From positions 1 through 6,269 of the forward strand of contig ONWI01000128.1 in assembly GCA_900321515.1 (NCBI GenBank): a stretch of DNA of 6,269 bases, given 5' to 3'. A model generated the notes under the pieces. The model did no database searches, had not been told where the DNA came from, and worked only from the letters and a program-made list of their open reading frames with translations. Both the position numbers and the translations under genes were made by a program. Within the stretch, counting starts at the first letter, position 1; each line of letters opens with the position of its first letter. The stretch is from an uncultured Eubacteriales bacterium (GTDB lineage Bacteria > Bacillota > Clostridia > Oscillospirales > Acutalibacteraceae). Of the stretch, positions 5,022-6,269 are shown piece by piece.

Positions 5022-6005
5022 TTATTTGGCCAGGAAGATGTGCAGGAAGTCCTTAAAGATCTGCGCCCAAGCCGATTCGTTGTGAATGGCGTCGGGAGAG
5101 ATGACTTCCTTGACCATGCCCGCAGGGACGCGCTCTTTGATAAGGTCAAATATAGGTCTGGCGGCGTCGCACATTTGCTTTTCCTTCGGTTCACCCTCGC
5201 CGCAGTAGAGATAGAGGAAGGGCGTCTTTTTGCCGAGCCTTGCGGCAGTCCATTTTTTCATGTCGTCCTCCGAATAAAAGAGGAAGGCGGGAGAGAGCAC
5301 TCCCACAGCGCAGAAAAGCTCAGGATGGCTAATCGCGGTGTAGAATACCTGAAGGCCGCCGGACGAACTGCCTATTATTGAGGTGTTCTTTCTGCCCTTT
5401 TTGACAGGGAATTTTTTCTCTACTGTTGGCATAACCGTTTTAATGACGAATTCATCGAATTTCTCGCCTTCGGGAGAGAATGCTTTCATCATTTCATCCA
5501 TCATTTGCTTCATCATTTCGGGCGTCATAGCGTCAGGCATAGGCGGCATAGGCGGCATAGGCGGCATAGGCGGCATTCCTTCAGGCATAGGCGGCATGGG
5601 GGGCATTTCCTCAGGCATGGGCGGCATAGGGGGCATTCCTTCGGGCATGGGCGGCATAGGGGGCATTCCTTCGGGCATGGGCGGAGGAATAAACTGCCCA
5701 ATCGAAGCGGGCGTCAATTCCGCTGTGCGGATCATGGGATTCGGGTCGCTGTGAATGCCGACGATGATGGCTGTCTTTCCGCTGACAGTTTTTTCGGCAG
5801 CGAGAGCTTCCCGGGTATGCCAGCAGCCAAGAGGATTGCTTTCCTCGTCGAATACCGACTGTCCGTCGGTCATGTAGATGACAGGTAGTTTTTCGCCTTT
5901 TTTGTGCTCCGGAACATAGACCCTGACGGTCTTTTTACGGCTTTCTGAATAAGCAAGTTCAATGGTCACAAGCTCGGCGGGAAGGATCTTCTTTTTAAAT
6001 AGCAT
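5022..6005 (-). CDS. Alpha/beta hydrolase, putative esterase family, with Pro-Met repeat insertion
   Basis: This is a 327-residue protein with no signal peptide, so probably cytoplasmic. The start is set by AGGAGG (6014-6019, read on the minus strand) eight bases before the ATG. The fold is that of the putative esterase family (esterase D / enterochelin-esterase-like). An N-terminal strand pair leads to VYVP...KLPVIYMTDGQSVFD (30-53), then TAIIVGIHSDPNPMIRTAELTP (78-99). The nucleophile elbow is GSSSGG (212-217), with S214 as the predicted catalytic serine. The usual LSPAF follows at 238-242 and the acid is probably a Glu in YCGEGEPKE (267-275). The predicted catalytic histidine is H308 in DAIHNESAW. 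The substrate is unknown; relatives cleave carboxyl esters such as acyl or feruloyl groups. The odd part is residues 107-175, inserted between the RTAELTP strand region and the helix before the elbow: four copies of PE[GE]MPPMPPM, further PPM units, then a Met-rich helix. Catalysis should survive, since both conserved halves are intact. Confidence 0.9.
   Translation of the reverse strand: MLFKKKILPAELVTIELAYSESRKKTVRVYVPEHKKGEKLPVIYMTDGQSVFDEESNPLGCWHTREALAAEKTVSGKTAIIVGIHSDPNPMIRTAELTPASIGQFIPPPMPEGMPPMPPMPEGMPPMPPMPEEMPPMPPMPEGMPPMPPMPPMPPMPDAMTPEMMKQMMDEMMKAFSPEGEKFDEFVIKTVMPTVEKKFPVKKGRKNTSIIGSSSGGLQVFYTAISHPELFCAVGVLSPAFLFYSEDDMKKWTAARLGKKTPFLYLYCGEGEPKEKQMCDAARPIFDLIKERVPAGMVKEVISPDAIHNESAWAQIFKDFLHIFLAK
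5538..5675 (-). repeat. Minisatellite (30-bp units with 9-bp sub-repeats) encoding PE[GE]MPPMPPM
   Basis: Four tandem 30-bp units (5556-5675) encode residues 111-150 of the esterase as PEGMPPMPPM, with one PEE variant. They are followed by extra 9-bp units (GGCGGCATA on the plus strand), giving four PPM triplets in a row at 5538-5573. Both unit lengths are multiples of three, so slippage changes length without shifting the frame. Neighbouring units are nearly identical in DNA, which points to recent expansion or ongoing homogenisation. Confidence 0.92.
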
Positions 6006-6013
6006 TGTTTTTG

Positions 6014-6019
6014 CCTCCT
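6014..6019 (-). promoter_or_regulatory. Esterase ribosome binding site
   Basis: AGGAGG on the minus strand, eight bases before the ATG at 6005. It fixes the start of the esterase. TATTAT just upstream on the same strand could be a -10 box, but I see no matching -35 at 16-18 bases, so the promoter is unresolved. Confidence 0.8.
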
Positions 6020-6051
6020 ACAAAATAATAATATTTTGCCGATTGTAAAAA

Positions 6052-6087
6052 GAGAAAAAAGAGAAAAAAGAGAGAAAAGAGAGAAGA
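6052..6087. repeat. 9-bp homopurine tandem repeat in the esterase leader
   Basis: Four 9-base units: GAGAAAAAA, GAGAAAAAA, GAGAGAAAA, GAGAGAAGA. They lie in a longer purine-only run (6047-6087) on the plus strand, so the esterase-strand RNA or promoter region reads as an unbroken pyrimidine tract. It lies about 30 bases upstream of the esterase ribosome binding site. Homopurine mirror-like tracts can bend, slip or form triplexes; which of these matters here is unknown. Confidence 0.8.
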
Positions 6088-6202
6088 TTCGGGGCTTGCG
6101 CATTTTTAGCCGGAGCTTTTTTCTCCAGCCGGGAAGGGCGGATTTGGATTTTGGCGATTTCGGTATTCGCCTGACCTCGTTTTTTTCCGGTGCGTTTCGC
6201 TC

Positions 6203-6262
6203 GCTCGGCTCCGCCGAGCTTGTGGGGCGCTGCCCCACCGCCCCGCAAGGGCTCTGCCCTTG
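6203..6262. repeat. Cluster of three 7-bp palindromes with 3-base loops (dispersed-repeat-like)
   Basis: Three hairpins follow one another: GCTCGGC-TCC-GCCGAGC (6203-6219), GTGGGGC-GCT-GCCCCAC (6222-6238) and CAAGGGC-TCT-GCCCTTG (6246-6262). All have seven perfect pairs and a three-base loop. The surrounding 6088-6269 is GC-rich, has no plausible gene and differs in composition from the AT-rich leader next to it. Palindrome clusters of this kind occur as REP-like intergenic repeats in gut Firmicutes. The element probably continues beyond the window end. Confidence 0.6.
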
Positions 6263-6269
6263 ACCTGCC

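Noticed and set aside
5538..5675. CRISPR array
   Set aside because: The repeats are directly abutting with no unique spacers and lie in frame inside a conserved enzyme gene.
5383..5754. Plus-strand open frame of Gly-Gly-Ile repeats opposite the esterase
   Set aside because: It is simply the antisense reading of the Pro-Met minisatellite and has no ribosome binding site or domain.
6108..6132. Possible terminator-like hairpin around GGAG-CTTTTTT-CTCC
   Set aside because: Only four pairs form, and the flanking AGCCGG copies are direct rather than inverted repeats, so no stable stem results.
6018..6263. Short open frames on both strands over the homopurine tract and palindromes
   Set aside because: Their proteins are direct readings of the repeats (KREKREK, FSLFSLF and palindrome-derived Arg/Gly/Pro strings), with no ribosome binding site and no similarity to a known family.

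Overview
The window reads as chromosomal DNA of a Gram-positive gut Firmicute, most likely of the Ruminococcus/Oscillospiraceae type. This is inferred from four things: moderate GC with mixed codon use, strong AAGGAAGG- and AGGAGG-type ribosome binding sites, lipoprotein and Big_2 surface proteins with Thr/Pro stalks, and a clostridial-type SecA of 911 residues ending in a SEC-C zinc motif. No species can be assigned from the sequence alone.

Layout. (1) Positions 2-1955, + strand, carry three consecutive cell-surface genes. The first is the 3' part of a large secreted protein, with the end of a Big_2 Ig-like domain followed by two tandem copies of a module of about 155 residues that I cannot name. 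The second is a 72-residue protein with an N-terminal membrane anchor. The third is a 139-residue lipoprotein with a coiled coil and a Thr-rich stalk. The two small proteins differ everywhere except at the C-terminus, where both end in nearly the same tag, DDGFG[TS]EV[AG]M followed by the stop codon. A hairpin at 2000-2036 closes the group. (2) Positions 2037-2209 are an AT-rich intergenic stretch with a convincing extended -10 promoter for secA. (3) Positions 2210-4945, + strand, hold a complete secA, the ATPase of the general secretion pathway. (4) Positions 4952-5006 hold a strong bidirectional terminator between convergent genes. (5) Positions 5022-6005, - strand, encode an alpha/beta hydrolase of the putative esterase family. 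It has an intact nucleophile elbow but also a large Pro-Met repeat insertion encoded by a 30-bp minisatellite. (6) Positions 6006-6269 contain no convincing gene. They hold the esterase leader, a four-unit 9-bp homopurine repeat, and a cluster of three short palindromes that looks like a dispersed intergenic repeat cut by the window end.

How the parts relate: the first three genes all encode exported products and run in one direction with short gaps (64 and 42 bp), so they may be co-transcribed. SecA would export them, but it has its own promoter and is a housekeeping gene, so the adjacency need not be functional. The esterase is transcribed towards secA and has no evident link to it.

The two most interesting observations are the shared C-terminal tag on two otherwise different membrane-tethered small proteins and the Met-Pro minisatellite inserted inside the esterase fold. 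Neither is assigned a function here.
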